A model generated the notes under the pieces. The model saw only the letters and a list, made by a program, of their open reading frames with translations, had not been told where the DNA came from and searched no databases. Shown piece after piece: positions 37,862-48,022 of a stretch of DNA of 64,000 bases. The translations under genes and the position numbers were made by a program. This stretch comes from Hyphomicrobiales bacterium (GTDB taxonomy: Bacteria > Pseudomonadota > Alphaproteobacteria > Rhizobiales > Beijerinckiaceae), in contig CAKNFJ010000001.1 in NCBI GenBank assembly GCA_930633495.1, positions 186,001 to 250,000 on the forward strand, given 5' to 3'. The first letter of the stretch is position 1; every line of letters begins with the position of its first letter.

Positions 37862-39133
37862 TCAGGAGGCCGAGGCCGTCTTGGTCTCGTCCTCGCGCTC
37901 TGCGTAGATGAAGAGCGGCCGCGCCTTGTTCTCCACCGCTTCCGGCCCGATCACGACCTGCTCGACGCCTTCCAGCCCGGGCAGCTCGTACATGGTCTCG
38001 AGCAGGATGCCTTCCATGATGGAGCGCAGCCCGCGCGCGCCGGTCTTCCGCTCGATCGCCTTGCGGGCGATCAGGCTGACGGCCTCGTCGGTGAAGGTGA
38101 GCTGGGTGTCCTCCATCTCGAAGAGGCGCTGATACTGCTTGACCAGCGCGTTCTTCGGCTCGGTGAGAATGGTCTTCAGCGCCGGCTCGTCGAGATCCTC
38201 CAGCGTCGCCAGAACCGGCAGGCGGCCGACGAATTCCGGGATCAGGCCGAACTTCAGCAGATCCTCGGGCTCGACCTCGCGGAAGATCGCGCCGGTGCGA
38301 CGGTCGTCCGGAGCCTGGACCTTGGCACCGAAGCCGATCGAGGTGCCCTTGCCGCGACTCGAGATGATTTTGTCGAGGCCGGCGAAGGCGCCGCCGCAGA
38401 TGAAGAGGATGTTGGTGGTGTCGACCTGCAGGAACTCCTGCTGCGGATGCTTGCGCCCGCCCTGCGGCGGCACGGAGGCGACGGTGCCTTCCATGATCTT
38501 CAGCAGCGCCTGCTGCACGCCCTCGCCCGAGACGTCGCGGGTGATCGAGGGATTATCCGACTTGCGGCTGATCTTGTCGATCTCGTCGATGTAGACGATG
38601 CCGCGCTGCGCCCGTTCGACATTGTAGTCGGAAGCCTGGAGCAGCTTGAGGATGATGTTCTCGACGTCCTCGCCGACATAGCCCGCCTCGGTCAGCGTCG
38701 TCGCGTCGGCCATGGTGAAGGGCACGTCGAGGATGCGGGCGAGCGTCTGCGCGAGCAGCGTCTTGCCCGAGCCGGTCGGCCCGATCAGCAGGATGTTCGA
38801 CTTCGCGAGCTCGACGTCGTTGTGCTTGGTCGCGTGGCTGAGGCGCTTGTAGTGGTTGTGGACCGCCACCGAGAGCACCTTCTTGGCGTGCTCCTGGCCG
38901 ATGACGTAGTCGTCCAGAACCTTGCGGATCTCCTTGGGGGTCGGCACGCCGTCCTTCGACTTCACCAGCGCGGATTTCGATTCCTCGCGGATGATGTCCA
39001 TGCAGAGCTCGACGCATTCATCGCAGATGAACACGGTCGGGCCCGCGATGAGCTTGCGCACCTCGTGTTGGCTCTTGCCGCAGAAAGAGCAGTACAGCGT
39101 GCTCTTCGAGTCGCCGCCGGGCTTGTTAGCCAT
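37862..39133 (-). CDS. clpX: ATP-dependent Clp protease ATP-binding subunit ClpX
   Basis: 423 residues, the usual length. The N-terminal zinc-binding domain is [17 protein letters not shown] ... [10 protein letters not shown]. The AAA+ unfoldase has Walker [16 protein letters not shown] and Walker [15 protein letters not shown]. The IGF loop that docks on ClpP is visible in [13 protein letters not shown]. It unfolds tagged proteins for ClpP; in alphaproteobacteria ClpXP also clears cell-cycle regulators such as CtrA. It lies 281 bp after clpP on the same strand, and that gap shows no gene. Confidence 0.98.
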   Translation of the reverse strand: MANKPGGDSKSTLYCSFCGKSQHEVRKLIAGPTVFICDECVELCMDIIREESKSALVKSKDGVPTPKEIRKVLDDYVIGQEHAKKVLSVAVHNHYKRLSHATKHNDVELAKSNILLIGPTGSGKTLLAQTLARILDVPFTMADATTLTEAGYVGEDVENIILKLLQASDYNVERAQRGIVYIDEIDKISRKSDNPSITRDVSGEGVQQALLKIMEGTVASVPPQGGRKHPQQEFLQVDTTNILFICGGAFAGLDKIISSRGKGTSIGFGAKVQAPDDRRTGAIFREVEPEDLLKFGLIPEFVGRLPVLATLEDLDEPALKTILTEPKNALVKQYQRLFEMEDTQLTFTDEAVSLIARKAIERKTGARGLRSIMEGILLETMYELPGLEGVEQVVIGPEAVENKARPLFIYAEREDETKTASAS

Positions 39134-39414
39134 TGTCCATCTCCAGTTCGGGAAGACCGGGACCGCACCAGCCGAGGCGGATGCAACCGTCGTCTCTCCG
39201 TCATCAATAAGCGCTCAGATCACGATGATTAGGTTAACGACCCGTTCCGATACAGCCGGATACGCAGAGCCGATCCAATCCGGATCATCGTGAAGCGCTC
39301 GTCCGCTCACCCCCGACCCCATGCAAACACGGGGCCGATCCTTGTTCAATATGGTCCCTCGGGACCCGCCCGCCAACCCACAGCTTCGAGACCGTGGGTC
39401 GGAAGGTTTCAGGC

Positions 39415-40038
39415 TCAGGCCGCTTCCTCGGAACGCTTCTCGATGACCTGATCGATCAGGCCGAATTCCTTGGCCTGATCGGCGGTCATGAAGTTGTCGC
39501 GCTCCAGCGCGTTGTGGATGTCCTCGTAGGGGCGGCCGGTGTGCTTCACATAGATCTCGTTCAGCCGCTTCTTCAGGCTCTCGACCTCCTTGGCATGGAT
39601 CAGGATGTCGGTGACCTGGCCCTGGTAGCCGCCGGAAGGCTGGTGAACCATGATGCGCGCGTTCGGCAGGGCGAAGCGCATGTCCTTGGCGCCGGCCGTC
39701 AGCAGCAGCGAGCCCATCGAGGCGGCCTGGCCGACGCAGAGCGTCGTGACCGGGCAGCGGATGAACTGCATCGTGTCGTAGATCGACAGGCCGGACGTCA
39801 CCACGCCGCCGGGCGAGTTGATGTAGAAGGAGATTTCCTTCTTCGGATTCTCGGCTTCCAGGAAGAGCAGCTGCGCCACGATCAGCGAAGCGGAATAATC
39901 CTCGACCGGACCGGTCAGGAAGATGATGCGCTCGCGCAGCAGGCGCGAATAGATGTCGAAGGCGCGCTCGCCCCGGCTCGACTGCTCGACCACCATCGGG
40001 ACGAGATTGTTGTAGGTCTCGATCGGATCGCGAAGCAT
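39415..40038 (-). CDS. clpP: ATP-dependent Clp protease proteolytic subunit ClpP
   Basis: 207 residues. The catalytic serine lies in [15 protein letters not shown], the histidine in [14 protein letters not shown] and the aspartate in the following helix region. It starts [19 protein letters not shown], typical of alphaproteobacterial ClpP1. It forms the barrel protease that pairs with ClpX or ClpA. Gene order tig-clpP-clpX-lon on one strand is conserved across alphaproteobacteria. A CCCAC/GTGGG hairpin lies just after the stop. Confidence 0.98.
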   Translation of the reverse strand: MLRDPIETYNNLVPMVVEQSSRGERAFDIYSRLLRERIIFLTGPVEDYSASLIVAQLLFLEAENPKKEISFYINSPGGVVTSGLSIYDTMQFIRCPVTTLCVGQAASMGSLLLTAGAKDMRFALPNARIMVHQPSGGYQGQVTDILIHAKEVESLKKRLNEIYVKHTGRPYEDIHNALERDNFMTADQAKEFGLIDQVIEKRSEEAA

Positions 40039-40202
40039 GGGGTCAGTCCTCGGGTGAAAGCGCCGTAGGCCGGCGGTTTGGTCGAATCAAAGGCTGTCTC
40101 GGAAGACAACCACATAAGCACGACAATCGCGGCTGAAAAGGGAAGCGCCGCCGACCGTGAAGGCCGGCGGCGCGAAGACTGGCATCAAGGTTGCCGCTGC
40201 TC

Positions 40203-41648
40203 TCAGGCAGAGGCGTCGTCAGCCTTGGTCTCGTCGGCCTTGGCCTCGGCCTTCTTGGTCTTCTTCGCGGCGGCCTTCTTCGGCTTGGCCTCGGCGGTCT
40301 CCTCGGCCTCGTCATCGGCGAAGAGCGACTCGCGGGAAACGGTCTGATCCTCGACCTTCACCTGACCGAGCAGATGGTCGACGACCTTCTCCTCGAAGAT
40401 CGGGGCGCGGATCTCGGCGAGCGCCTGCGGGTTCTTGCGATAGAACTCCCAGACTTCCTTCTCCTGGCCCGGGAACTGGCGGGCGCGGGCGATCAGCGCC
40501 TGCGTGACCTCGTCCTCCGAAATCTGGACCTTGGCCTGCTCGCCGATCTCGGCCAGCACGAGGCCGAGGCGGACGCGGCGCTCGGCGATCTTGCGATAGT
40601 CGGCGCGGGCGGCGTCCTCGGTGGTGTCCTCGTCGGCGAAGGTCTTGTTGGCGGCCTTCATGTCGGCCTCGACCTGGCTCCAGACGCTGTTGAACTCCTG
40701 CTCGACCAGGGTCGGCGGCAGCTCGAAGCCGTACTTGCCGTCGAGCGCGTCGAGCAGGCCCTTCTTGAGCTTGCGGCGGGACTGGGCGTCGAAATCACGG
40801 CCGATCTGCTCGCGCACGGCGGTCTTCAGGGCGTCGAGCGACTCCATGCCGAAAGCCTTGGCCAGCTCGTCGTCGATCTTGACCGCGTCCGGGCCCTGAA
40901 CGTCGGTGACGGTGACCTCGAACTCGGCCGGCTTGCCGGCGAGGTTCTGGGCCGCATAATTCTCCGGGAACGTCACCTTGACGGTGCGCGTCTCGCCCGT
41001 CTTGGCGCCCTCGAGTTGCTCCTCGAAGCCGGGGATGAACTGGCCGGCGCCGAGATCGAGCGGGATGCCCTCGCCCGTGCCGCCGTCGAACTTCTCGCCA
41101 TCGAGCGTGCCGACGAAGGAGATGATCAGGCGATCGCCCTTCTCGGCCTTGGCCTTCTCGCCCTTCGACGAGTAGCTGCGGTTGCCGGAAGCCATGCGCT
41201 CCAGCGCGGCGTCGACGTCGGCCTCAGGAACCTCGGCGACCGGCTTCGTCAGCGCGACGTCGGAGATGTCGGCGAGCTCGATCTTCGGCAGCACCTCGAG
41301 CGCGACGGTGAAGGCGAGATCGCCCTTGGCCTCCATCGCGGCCTCGATCTCTTCCTTGTTCTCGGGGAAGCGGATCTGCGGCTCGAAGGCGAGCTTCAGG
41401 CCGTTGTCGGCGACGATCTTCTGGTTCGCCTCGTTGACGGCGTTCTGCAGCACGTCGGACATGACCGAGCGGCCATAGAGACGGCGCAGATGCGCGACCG
41501 GCACCTTGCCCGGGCGGAAGCCGTTGATGCGGGCCTTGCCCTGCAGGTTCTGCAGGCTGTCGTCGAGCCTGGTCTTCAGGTCGGCAGCGTTCAGCACCAC
41601 CTGGAATTCGCGCTTGAGGCCCTGGGACAGGGTTTCGGTCACGTTCAT
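40203..41648 (-). CDS. tig: Trigger factor, ribosome-associated chaperone and prolyl isomerase
   Basis: 481 residues from the ATG at 41648 ([20 protein letters not shown]); upstream codons in frame are not conserved. The ribosome-binding signature [17 protein letters not shown] lies at about residues 43-59. The FKBP-type isomerase domain ([20 protein letters not shown]) spans roughly 160-245, followed by the helical substrate-cradle domain. The C-terminal 40 residues are an Ala/Lys/Glu-rich tail, common in alphaproteobacteria. It receives nascent chains at the exit tunnel. It lies first in the tig-clpP-clpX-lon block. Confidence 0.97.
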   Translation of the reverse strand: MNVTETLSQGLKREFQVVLNAADLKTRLDDSLQNLQGKARINGFRPGKVPVAHLRRLYGRSVMSDVLQNAVNEANQKIVADNGLKLAFEPQIRFPENKEEIEAAMEAKGDLAFTVALEVLPKIELADISDVALTKPVAEVPEADVDAALERMASGNRSYSSKGEKAKAEKGDRLIISFVGTLDGEKFDGGTGEGIPLDLGAGQFIPGFEEQLEGAKTGETRTVKVTFPENYAAQNLAGKPAEFEVTVTDVQGPDAVKIDDELAKAFGMESLDALKTAVREQIGRDFDAQSRRKLKKGLLDALDGKYGFELPPTLVEQEFNSVWSQVEADMKAANKTFADEDTTEDAARADYRKIAERRVRLGLVLAEIGEQAKVQISEDEVTQALIARARQFPGQEKEVWEFYRKNPQALAEIRAPIFEEKVVDHLLGQVKVEDQTVSRESLFADDEAEETAEAKPKKAAAKKTKKAEAKADETKADDASA

Positions 41649-41738
41649 TTTTCTACCGCCAACAGCTCGTTTACGTCTCAATGTCCAAAGCGCGACGCCG
41701 GTTCCGACCGCCGCCGCGCTCGCGAAAAACTAGACCGA

Positions 41739-41823
41739 TGGTGCGGGCGGAGGGACTCGAACCCCCACGACTTTCGCCGCTGGTACCTAAAACCAGTGCG
41801 TCTACCAATTCCGCCACGCCCGC
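41739..41823 (-). tRNA. tRNA-Leu (TAG)
   Basis: 85-nt cloverleaf with encoded CCA and a long variable arm typical of tRNA-Leu. The acceptor is GCGGGCG with CGCCCGC, the anticodon stem-loop is CTGGT-TTTAGGT-ACCAG with anticodon TAG, and the T-arm is GGGGGTTCGAGTCCCTC. It lies 90 bp upstream of tig on the same strand. Confidence 0.97.
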
Positions 41824-42011
41824 CGGCCGATAGCGCTGCGCGCGAGCAAACGCAGCGCGGCCATCGTCAAGCCGCAGGCCTATACGCATTTCGGCCGGGC
41901 CATGCAGCAAAAAAATGACGGTTCTGCAAAACAGGCCGTTCGCGACGCTTTTCGCCGTGGAAGGCAAGGAGCCTCTCGCCAGAGGCGGCAGCCCGGACTA
42001 TGCGATGGGCC

Positions 42012-43448
42012 ATGACGACGCCGCGCCCCGCCAACCCCGCCCTCCCGAGCCGTCGCCAGCTGCTGGCCGGGATCTGCGGCGCCGGCCTGCTTCCATCGCG
42101 GGGCGCCCTCGCCCAGGCGGCCAACGAGGCGGCGAAAGCCCCCGCCGAGCCGCAACCGCCCACTCTCACGGCCGCCCCCGTCAAGGCGCGGCTGCGGCCG
42201 ACGCCGCCGGTGGATACCGAGATCTGGAGCTTCGACGGCGCCACACCGGGGCCCGTCCTGCGAATCAAGCAGGGCGAGGCGCTGAACCTGAAACTCGAGA
42301 ACCGGACCACAGCGCCGCTCGGGCTTCACTGCTACGGGCTGCGGGGCGAGGCGGCGCGGGATGGCGTCGGCGGCTTCAGCCAGCCTCCGGTCGCTCCTGG
42401 AGAGACCGGCGAGTTCCGGCTGACGCCACCGGATAGCGGCACCCTGCTCTACCGGCCGCTCGTGCTCGGCAGCTCGTCCGAGCCCTGTGGCCGGGGGCTC
42501 AGCGGCCTCCTGATCGTGGAGGAGAAGGAGCCGCCGGCGGTCGATCTCGATCTGCCGATCCTCGTCACCGACTGGCTGCTCGGCGACGACCAGTCGATCC
42601 AGCCCTTCGTCCTGCAGGGCAATGCCGGCGCCTCGGCCGGCCGCCTCGGGAGCTGGGTCACGGTGAACCGTCGCTCGCCGCCGGCCCCGATCACGGCGCG
42701 TCCCGGCGCCCGCGTCAGGCTCAGGCTCGCCAATGCCTGCAATGCGCGGATCATGCGGCTGCGCTTCGACGGCGGAAAGGCGACCGTGATCGCGGTCGAC
42801 AGCCAGCCGACGGAGAGCTTCGCGCCGGTCCGCTCGCAGCTGCCTTTCGCGCCGGGCACCCGCTACGACGTGATCCTCGATCTGCCCGTGGAGGCCAGAG
42901 CCTCCGTGAACGTCACCGCCCTGATCGGCGGCGGCCTGCCGCTGGTGCGGATCGTGACCGCAGGCGAGCCCCAGGTGCCGCCCGCAGCGGCGCCAGCCTT
43001 GAAACTCAACCCTGCCCTGCCGCTCGGCGTGCGGATGCAGGATGCGACGCGCCCGGAGATCGTCATCGAAGGTGGCGCGACGCTGACCGACGATCAGAAG
43101 CTCGACTTTTCCGCCCTCGACCCCGCCAGGCCGTGGCGCATCAATGGAAGCGTGGGGAGCCTCGACGGCAAGCCGCTCTTCAGCGTCAAGCGCGGCACGC
43201 CGATCGTCATGGCCATCGACAACCGCACCGCCTTCGTCCAGCCGATCCATGTCCACGGCCACAGCTTCCGCTTGCTGCACCCGCTCGACGACGGCTGGGA
43301 GAACTATTTCCTCGACACCGTCCAGATTCCGGAGCGGCGGAAGCTGCACATCGCCTTCATCGCTGACAACCCCGGCCGCTGGCTGATTTCCTCGTCCGTG
43401 CTGGAACGATTCGACCTGGGGGTCTGGGCCTGGTTCGAGGTGATGTGA
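42012..43448 (+). CDS. Multicopper-oxidase-like secreted protein lacking copper ligands
   Basis: 478 residues from the ATG at 42012, with a Tat-like signal (PSRRQLLAGICGAGLLPSRG). Three cupredoxin domains align with laccase/CueO-type oxidases, e.g. ATPGPVLRIKQGEALNLKLE. The copper-binding motifs are degenerate. The usual HWHG is HCYG (106-109), the second-domain HxH is replaced by TLLYRPL (144-150), HPxHxHGH is QPIHVHGH (410-417), and the terminal HCHxxxH is SSSxxxR (460-466). The type 1 Cys and most type 2/3 His are gone, so oxidase chemistry is unlikely. This resembles FtsP/SufI-like members that kept the fold for structural roles. The role here is unknown. It is followed convergently by gntK, 10 bp away. 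Confidence 0.85.
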   Translation: MTTPRPANPALPSRRQLLAGICGAGLLPSRGALAQAANEAAKAPAEPQPPTLTAAPVKARLRPTPPVDTEIWSFDGATPGPVLRIKQGEALNLKLENRTTAPLGLHCYGLRGEAARDGVGGFSQPPVAPGETGEFRLTPPDSGTLLYRPLVLGSSSEPCGRGLSGLLIVEEKEPPAVDLDLPILVTDWLLGDDQSIQPFVLQGNAGASAGRLGSWVTVNRRSPPAPITARPGARVRLRLANACNARIMRLRFDGGKATVIAVDSQPTESFAPVRSQLPFAPGTRYDVILDLPVEARASVNVTALIGGGLPLVRIVTAGEPQVPPAAAPALKLNPALPLGVRMQDATRPEIVIEGGATLTDDQKLDFSALDPARPWRINGSVGSLDGKPLFSVKRGTPIVMAIDNRTAFVQPIHVHGHSFRLLHPLDDGWENYFLDTVQIPERRKLHIAFIADNPGRWLISSSVLERFDLGVWAWFEVM

Positions 43449-43458
43449 GCCCCGGCGA

Positions 43459-43983
43459 TCACAAGCCCAGCCGGTCAACCACTTCCTGCACGATCGCGTC
43501 CTTGCTGTCCTCGACCGAGACGACGAGCGGCCGCTCGTCGGAGCCTGGCTCCTCGAGCGTGGCGAACTGGCTGTCGAGCAGGGCCGGCGGCATGAAGTGG
43601 TGCTGCCGGGCGGCCATGCGCCGGCCGATCAGCTCGCGCGAGCCCCTGAGATAGACCAGCGCGACATCCGGCCTGTCGCCGACGATCACCTCGCGGTAGG
43701 CGCGCTTCAGCGCCGAGCAGGTGACGATGCCGTGCTCGCCCTTCGCCCTCAGATCGTCGATCCAGGCCGCGATGGCGGCCAGCCAGGGCTTGCGGTCGTC
43801 GTCGGTGAGCGGGGTGCCGCCCGCCATCTTGGCGACGTTCTCGGGCGGGTGGAAGGAATCGGCGTCGCGGAAGGGCCAGCCGAGACGCTGGGCGAGCCGC
43901 TCGCCGAGCGAAGTCTTGCCGGAGCTGGCGACGCCCATGACGACGACGACGGCCGGGCGGCCGCGTTCCGTTGCGCTCGCCAC
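43459..43983 (-). CDS. gntK: Gluconokinase (GntK family)
   Basis: 174 residues, normal length. The P-loop VVMGVASSGKTSLGERLAQR lies at about residues 14-33, followed by FRDADSFHPPENVAKMAGGT and the TPLTDDDRKPWL signature. ALKRAYREVI and HHFMPPALLDSQFATLEEP are further family stretches. It phosphorylates D-gluconate to 6-phosphogluconate. The next gene upstream (3 bp) encodes 6-phosphogluconate dehydrogenase, so the pair converts gluconate to ribulose 5-phosphate. Confidence 0.96.
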   Translation of the reverse strand: MASATERGRPAVVVVMGVASSGKTSLGERLAQRLGWPFRDADSFHPPENVAKMAGGTPLTDDDRKPWLAAIAAWIDDLRAKGEHGIVTCSALKRAYREVIVGDRPDVALVYLRGSRELIGRRMAARQHHFMPPALLDSQFATLEEPGSDERPLVVSVEDSKDAIVQEVVDRLGL

Positions 43984-43986
43984 GGC

Positions 43987-44973
43987 TCAGCCCTGCTTCT
44001 TCGGCTCGACATGGCCGCCGAAGCCGGCGCGCATGGCGGAGAGGATCTTCTCGCCGAAGGTGTGGTCCACGCGCGAGCGGAAGCGCGCGAATAGCGCCGA
44101 GGTCAGGACTTCGGCCGGCGTCGCGGTCTCAACCGCAGCATCGACCGTCCAGCGGCCCTCGCCCGAATCCGAGACATTGCCGGTGTAGGAGGTGAGCTCC
44201 TCATCGGCCGCCAGCGCCTCGGCCGTCAGGTCGAGCAGCCAGGAGGTGACGACCGAGCCGCGGCGCCAGACCTCGGCGATCTCCGCCACGTCGAAATCGA
44301 AGCCGTATTCGGCCGGCAGGCCCTCCTTGGCGGAGGCATTGCGTAGCAGGTCGAAGCCCTCGGCGAAGGCCTGCATCATGCCGTATTCGATGCCGTTGTG
44401 GATCATCTTGACGAAATGGCCGGCGCCGGTCGGGCCACAATGCAGATAGCCCTGCTCGCTCGTCGGGTTGCGGCCCTCGCGGTGCCTGGTCGGCTCGATC
44501 TCGCCCTTGCCCGGCGCCAGCGCCTTGAAGATCGGCTCCAGCCGGTCGAAGGCCGCCTTGTCGCCGCCGATCATCAGGCAATAGCCGCGCTCCAGCCCAT
44601 GGACGCCGCCGGAGGTGCCGATATCCATGTAGTGGATGCCCTTGGCCGCGAGTTCCCGGCCGCGGCGGACATCGTCCTTCCAGAAGGCATTGCCGCCATC
44701 GATGAGCGTGTCGCCCTCCCCGACGAGGCCGGCGAGTTCGGCGAGCGCGCCTTCCGTGACCTTGCCGGCCGGCAGCATGACCCAGATCGCGCGCGGCGCC
44801 TTGAGCTTGGCGACCATGTCCTTGAGATCGGCCGCCACGACCGCCCCATCGGCGGCGAGCGCCTGTCCCGGCTTCGGATCACGGTCATAGACCACGCATT
44901 CATGGCCGGCGCGCATCAGGCGGCGCACGATATTGCCCCCCATGCGGCCGAGGCCGATCACTCCAAGCTGCAT
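43987..44973 (-). CDS. gnd: 6-phosphogluconate dehydrogenase, decarboxylating, short GntZ/YqeC-type
   Basis: 328 residues from the ATG at 44973 ([20 protein letters not shown]); upstream codons are not conserved. The Rossmann motif [13 protein letters not shown] is followed by a strand ending in CVVYDRDP. Its Asp favours NAD over NADP, typical of the short form. The substrate-binding segment is [20 protein letters not shown], with the catalytic Lys/Glu region [20 protein letters not shown]. It is about 150 residues shorter than the classical Gnd. It acts with the gluconokinase 3 bp downstream. Confidence 0.93.
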   Translation of the reverse strand: MQLGVIGLGRMGGNIVRRLMRAGHECVVYDRDPKPGQALAADGAVVAADLKDMVAKLKAPRAIWVMLPAGKVTEGALAELAGLVGEGDTLIDGGNAFWKDDVRRGRELAAKGIHYMDIGTSGGVHGLERGYCLMIGGDKAAFDRLEPIFKALAPGKGEIEPTRHREGRNPTSEQGYLHCGPTGAGHFVKMIHNGIEYGMMQAFAEGFDLLRNASAKEGLPAEYGFDFDVAEIAEVWRRGSVVTSWLLDLTAEALAADEELTSYTGNVSDSGEGRWTVDAAVETATPAEVLTSALFARFRSRVDHTFGEKILSAMRAGFGGHVEPKKQG

Positions 44974-45095
44974 ATCCGAATACTCCCGCCGCAAAGCCGG
45001 CTTTGCGCTTGCTTGAAGCATGACGGCGGCGGGAGGGGCAAGCGGGCGCTGGGTCAGCGTGATCGAATAGCCGAGTCTTGATCAGCGGATCTTAT

Positions 45096-45190
45096 CCGTC
45101 ATGCTCGCCCTTGTGGCGAGCATCCACGTCTTGAACACGGCCTTCGACCAGCGAAGACGTGGATGGTCGGGACAGGCCCGACCATGACGG
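45096..45190. repeat. Palindromic intergenic repeat, family B
   Basis: A 95-bp element with outer arms CCGTCATG and CATGACGG and inner arms ATCCACGTCTT (45122-45132) and AAGACGTGGAT (45154-45164). It resembles dispersed palindromes of related genomes but differs from family A in sequence. It sits after urtE and before gnd, and could stabilise the 3' end of the urt transcript. Confidence 0.7.
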
Positions 45191-45226
45191 CGCGGCCGGA
45201 AGAGCGGGCGATGGAAGAGCTGCCAA

Positions 45227-45922
45227 CTACACCTGGATCAGCCGCTGCACCTGATTGCCGTCGAGTTCGTTCATCGGGCCCGACAGCACGACCTCGCCGC
45301 GATCCATCACGAACATCGTGTCGGCAAGCTCGCGGGCGAAGTCGAAATACTGCTCGACGAGCACGATCGCCATGCCGCCCTTCTGGCGGAGATAGTCGAT
45401 GGCGCGGCCGATATCTTTGATGATCGAGGGCTGAATGCCCTCGGTCGGCTCGTCCAGCACCAGCAGCCTGGGTCGGGTGACCAGCGCCCGCGCGATCGCG
45501 AGTTGCTGCTGCTGGCCACCCGAGAGGTCTCCGCCGCGCCGGCCGAGCATCGACTTCAGCACGGGGAACAGGTCGAAGAGTTCATCCGGGACGAAGCGCT
45601 CCTTGCGCTTCAGCGGCGCGAAGCCGGTCTCCAGATTCTCCTTCACCGTCAGCAACGGGAAGATCTCCCGCCCCTGCGGCACATAGGCGATGCCGGCGCG
45701 GGCGCGATCCTCGCTGCGCAGACCGGAAATATCTTCTCCATCGAAGCGGATATGCCCCGCCGAGATCGGCTGGTGGCCGACGATGGCGCGCATCAGCGAG
45801 GTCTTGCCGACGCCGTTACGCCCCATCACGCAGGTGACCTTGCCGGTCTCGGCCGTGACGGAGACGCGGCGAAGCGCCTGGGCGGCGCCGTAGTGCAGGT
45901 TGATGGCGTCGACTGTCAGCAT
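45227..45922 (-). CDS. urtE: Urea ABC transporter ATP-binding protein UrtE
   Basis: 231 residues from the ATG at 45922 (MLTVDAINLHYGAAQALRRV). Walker A is GRNGVGKTSLMRAIVG, the ABC signature is LSGGQQQQLAIARAL and Walker B is LLVLDEPTEGIQPS. It is the LivF-like ATPase of the urea/short-amide importer, paired with UrtD, and energises uptake from the cytoplasmic face. A 190-bp gap to urtD holds the second copy of palindrome A. It is the last gene of urtABCDE. Confidence 0.94.
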   Translation of the reverse strand: MLTVDAINLHYGAAQALRRVSVTAETGKVTCVMGRNGVGKTSLMRAIVGHQPISAGHIRFDGEDISGLRSEDRARAGIAYVPQGREIFPLLTVKENLETGFAPLKRKERFVPDELFDLFPVLKSMLGRRGGDLSGGQQQQLAIARALVTRPRLLVLDEPTEGIQPSIIKDIGRAIDYLRQKGGMAIVLVEQYFDFARELADTMFVMDRGEVVLSGPMNELDGNQVQRLIQV

Positions 45923-45959
45923 GGGGTCGAGCCCTGCCTGATTTCGCACGGAAACACCC

Positions 45960-46066
45960 CGTCATCCCGGACAAGCCGCAAAGCCGCGCCGATCCGGGAT
46001 CCATCGAAGAGCGCCGAAGCCCTACGATGGATCCCGGATCTCCGCTTCGTTGCGTCCGGGATGACG
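45960..46066. repeat. Palindromic intergenic repeat, family A copy 2
   Basis: A 107-bp element with the same outer arms (CGTCATCCCGG and CCGGGATGACG) and inner GGGATCCATCG/CGATGGATCCC arms as the copy at 2703-2807. Again it lies between two genes of one operon (urtD and urtE). Confidence 0.8.
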
Positions 46067-46112
46067 ATGCGGGTGGAAAACCGCGAAGAGCAAAGCGAAC
46101 CAGCCGTCATCC

Positions 46113-46877
<765 letters not shown>

Positions 46878-46882
46878 GGCCC

Positions 46883-48022
46883 TCACTCCGCCGGGGCCGG
46901 CTCGGCGGCCGGTGTCGGATCGGGCTTGCGGCGGCGCGCCCAGAGCGCCTCCGCCGTGCCGAGGATGCCCTTGGGCAGGAACAGCGTGACAACGACGAAG
47001 AGCCCGCCCAGCGCGAAGAGCCAATAGGGCGCCATGAAGCCGGAGGTGAACAGCGTCTTGGCCCAGTTGACCACGACCGCCCCCAGCGCCGCGCCGACCA
47101 GCGTGCCGCGCCCGCCGACCGCGACCCAGATCACGGTCTCGATCGAGTTCGCCGGAGCGAATTCGCTTGGGTTGATGATGCCGACCTGGGGCACATAGAG
47201 CGCCCCCGCGACGCCCGCCATGCAGGCAGAGACCGTGAAGACGAAGAGCTTGAAGCGGTCGACGCGGTAGCCGAGGAAGCGTGTGCGGGACTCGGCGTCG
47301 CGGATCGCGATCACGACCTTGCCGAGCTTCGAGACGACGATGCCGCGCGCGATCAGGAAGCCGGCCGCCAGCATGACGCAGGTCATGGAAAACAGAGCCG
47401 CGCGAGTCGCTTGCGCCTGAATGTTGAAGCCGAGGATATCCTTGAAATCGGTCAGGCCGTTATTGCCGCCGAAGCCCATGTCGTTGCGGAAGAAGGCGAG
47501 CAGCAGCGCATAGGTCAGCGCCTGGGTGATGATCGAGAGATAGACGCCGGTGACGCGCGAGCGGAAGGCGAACCAGCCGAAGACGAAGGCGAGCAGGCCC
47601 GGCACAGCCAACACCATCAGCATGGCGAAGGGGAAGGAGGAGAAGCCCCACCAGTACCAGGGCAGCTCCTGCCAGTTCAGGAAGACCATGAAATCAGGCA
47701 GGATCGGATTGCCGTAGACGCCGCGCGAGCCGATCTGGCGCATCAGATACATGCCCATGGCATAGCCGCCGAGCGCGAAGAATGCGCCGTGGCCGAGGCT
47801 GAGGATGCCGCAATAACCCCAGACCAGATCCAGCGAGACCGCCAGCAGCGCGTAGCAGAGATACTTGCCCCAGAGCGACATGGTCGAGGTCGGGACATGG
47901 AAGGGCGACGATGCCGGCAGGAGCAGGTTCGACAGCGGGACCAGCACGGCCAAGCCCAGCAGGATCGCCAGGAAGATGCCGGCGCGCCTGTCCATGTCCT
48001 GGAGGAGGAAGCGGGTGATCAT
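46883..48022 (-). CDS. urtC: Urea ABC transporter permease UrtC
   Basis: 379 residues with about ten helices. Conserved LivM-family segments are LAVSLDLVWGYCGILSLGHG and VAVGGRGTLVGAALGAVVVN. The C-terminal cytoplasmic tail is Pro/Ala-rich. It forms the membrane pore with UrtB. Its start overlaps the urtB stop (ATGA), and urtD begins 5 bp downstream. Confidence 0.94.
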   Translation of the reverse strand: MITRFLLQDMDRRAGIFLAILLGLAVLVPLSNLLLPASSPFHVPTSTMSLWGKYLCYALLAVSLDLVWGYCGILSLGHGAFFALGGYAMGMYLMRQIGSRGVYGNPILPDFMVFLNWQELPWYWWGFSSFPFAMLMVLAVPGLLAFVFGWFAFRSRVTGVYLSIITQALTYALLLAFFRNDMGFGGNNGLTDFKDILGFNIQAQATRAALFSMTCVMLAAGFLIARGIVVSKLGKVVIAIRDAESRTRFLGYRVDRFKLFVFTVSACMAGVAGALYVPQVGIINPSEFAPANSIETVIWVAVGGRGTLVGAALGAVVVNWAKTLFTSGFMAPYWLFALGGLFVVVTLFLPKGILGTAEALWARRRKPDPTPAAEPAPAE

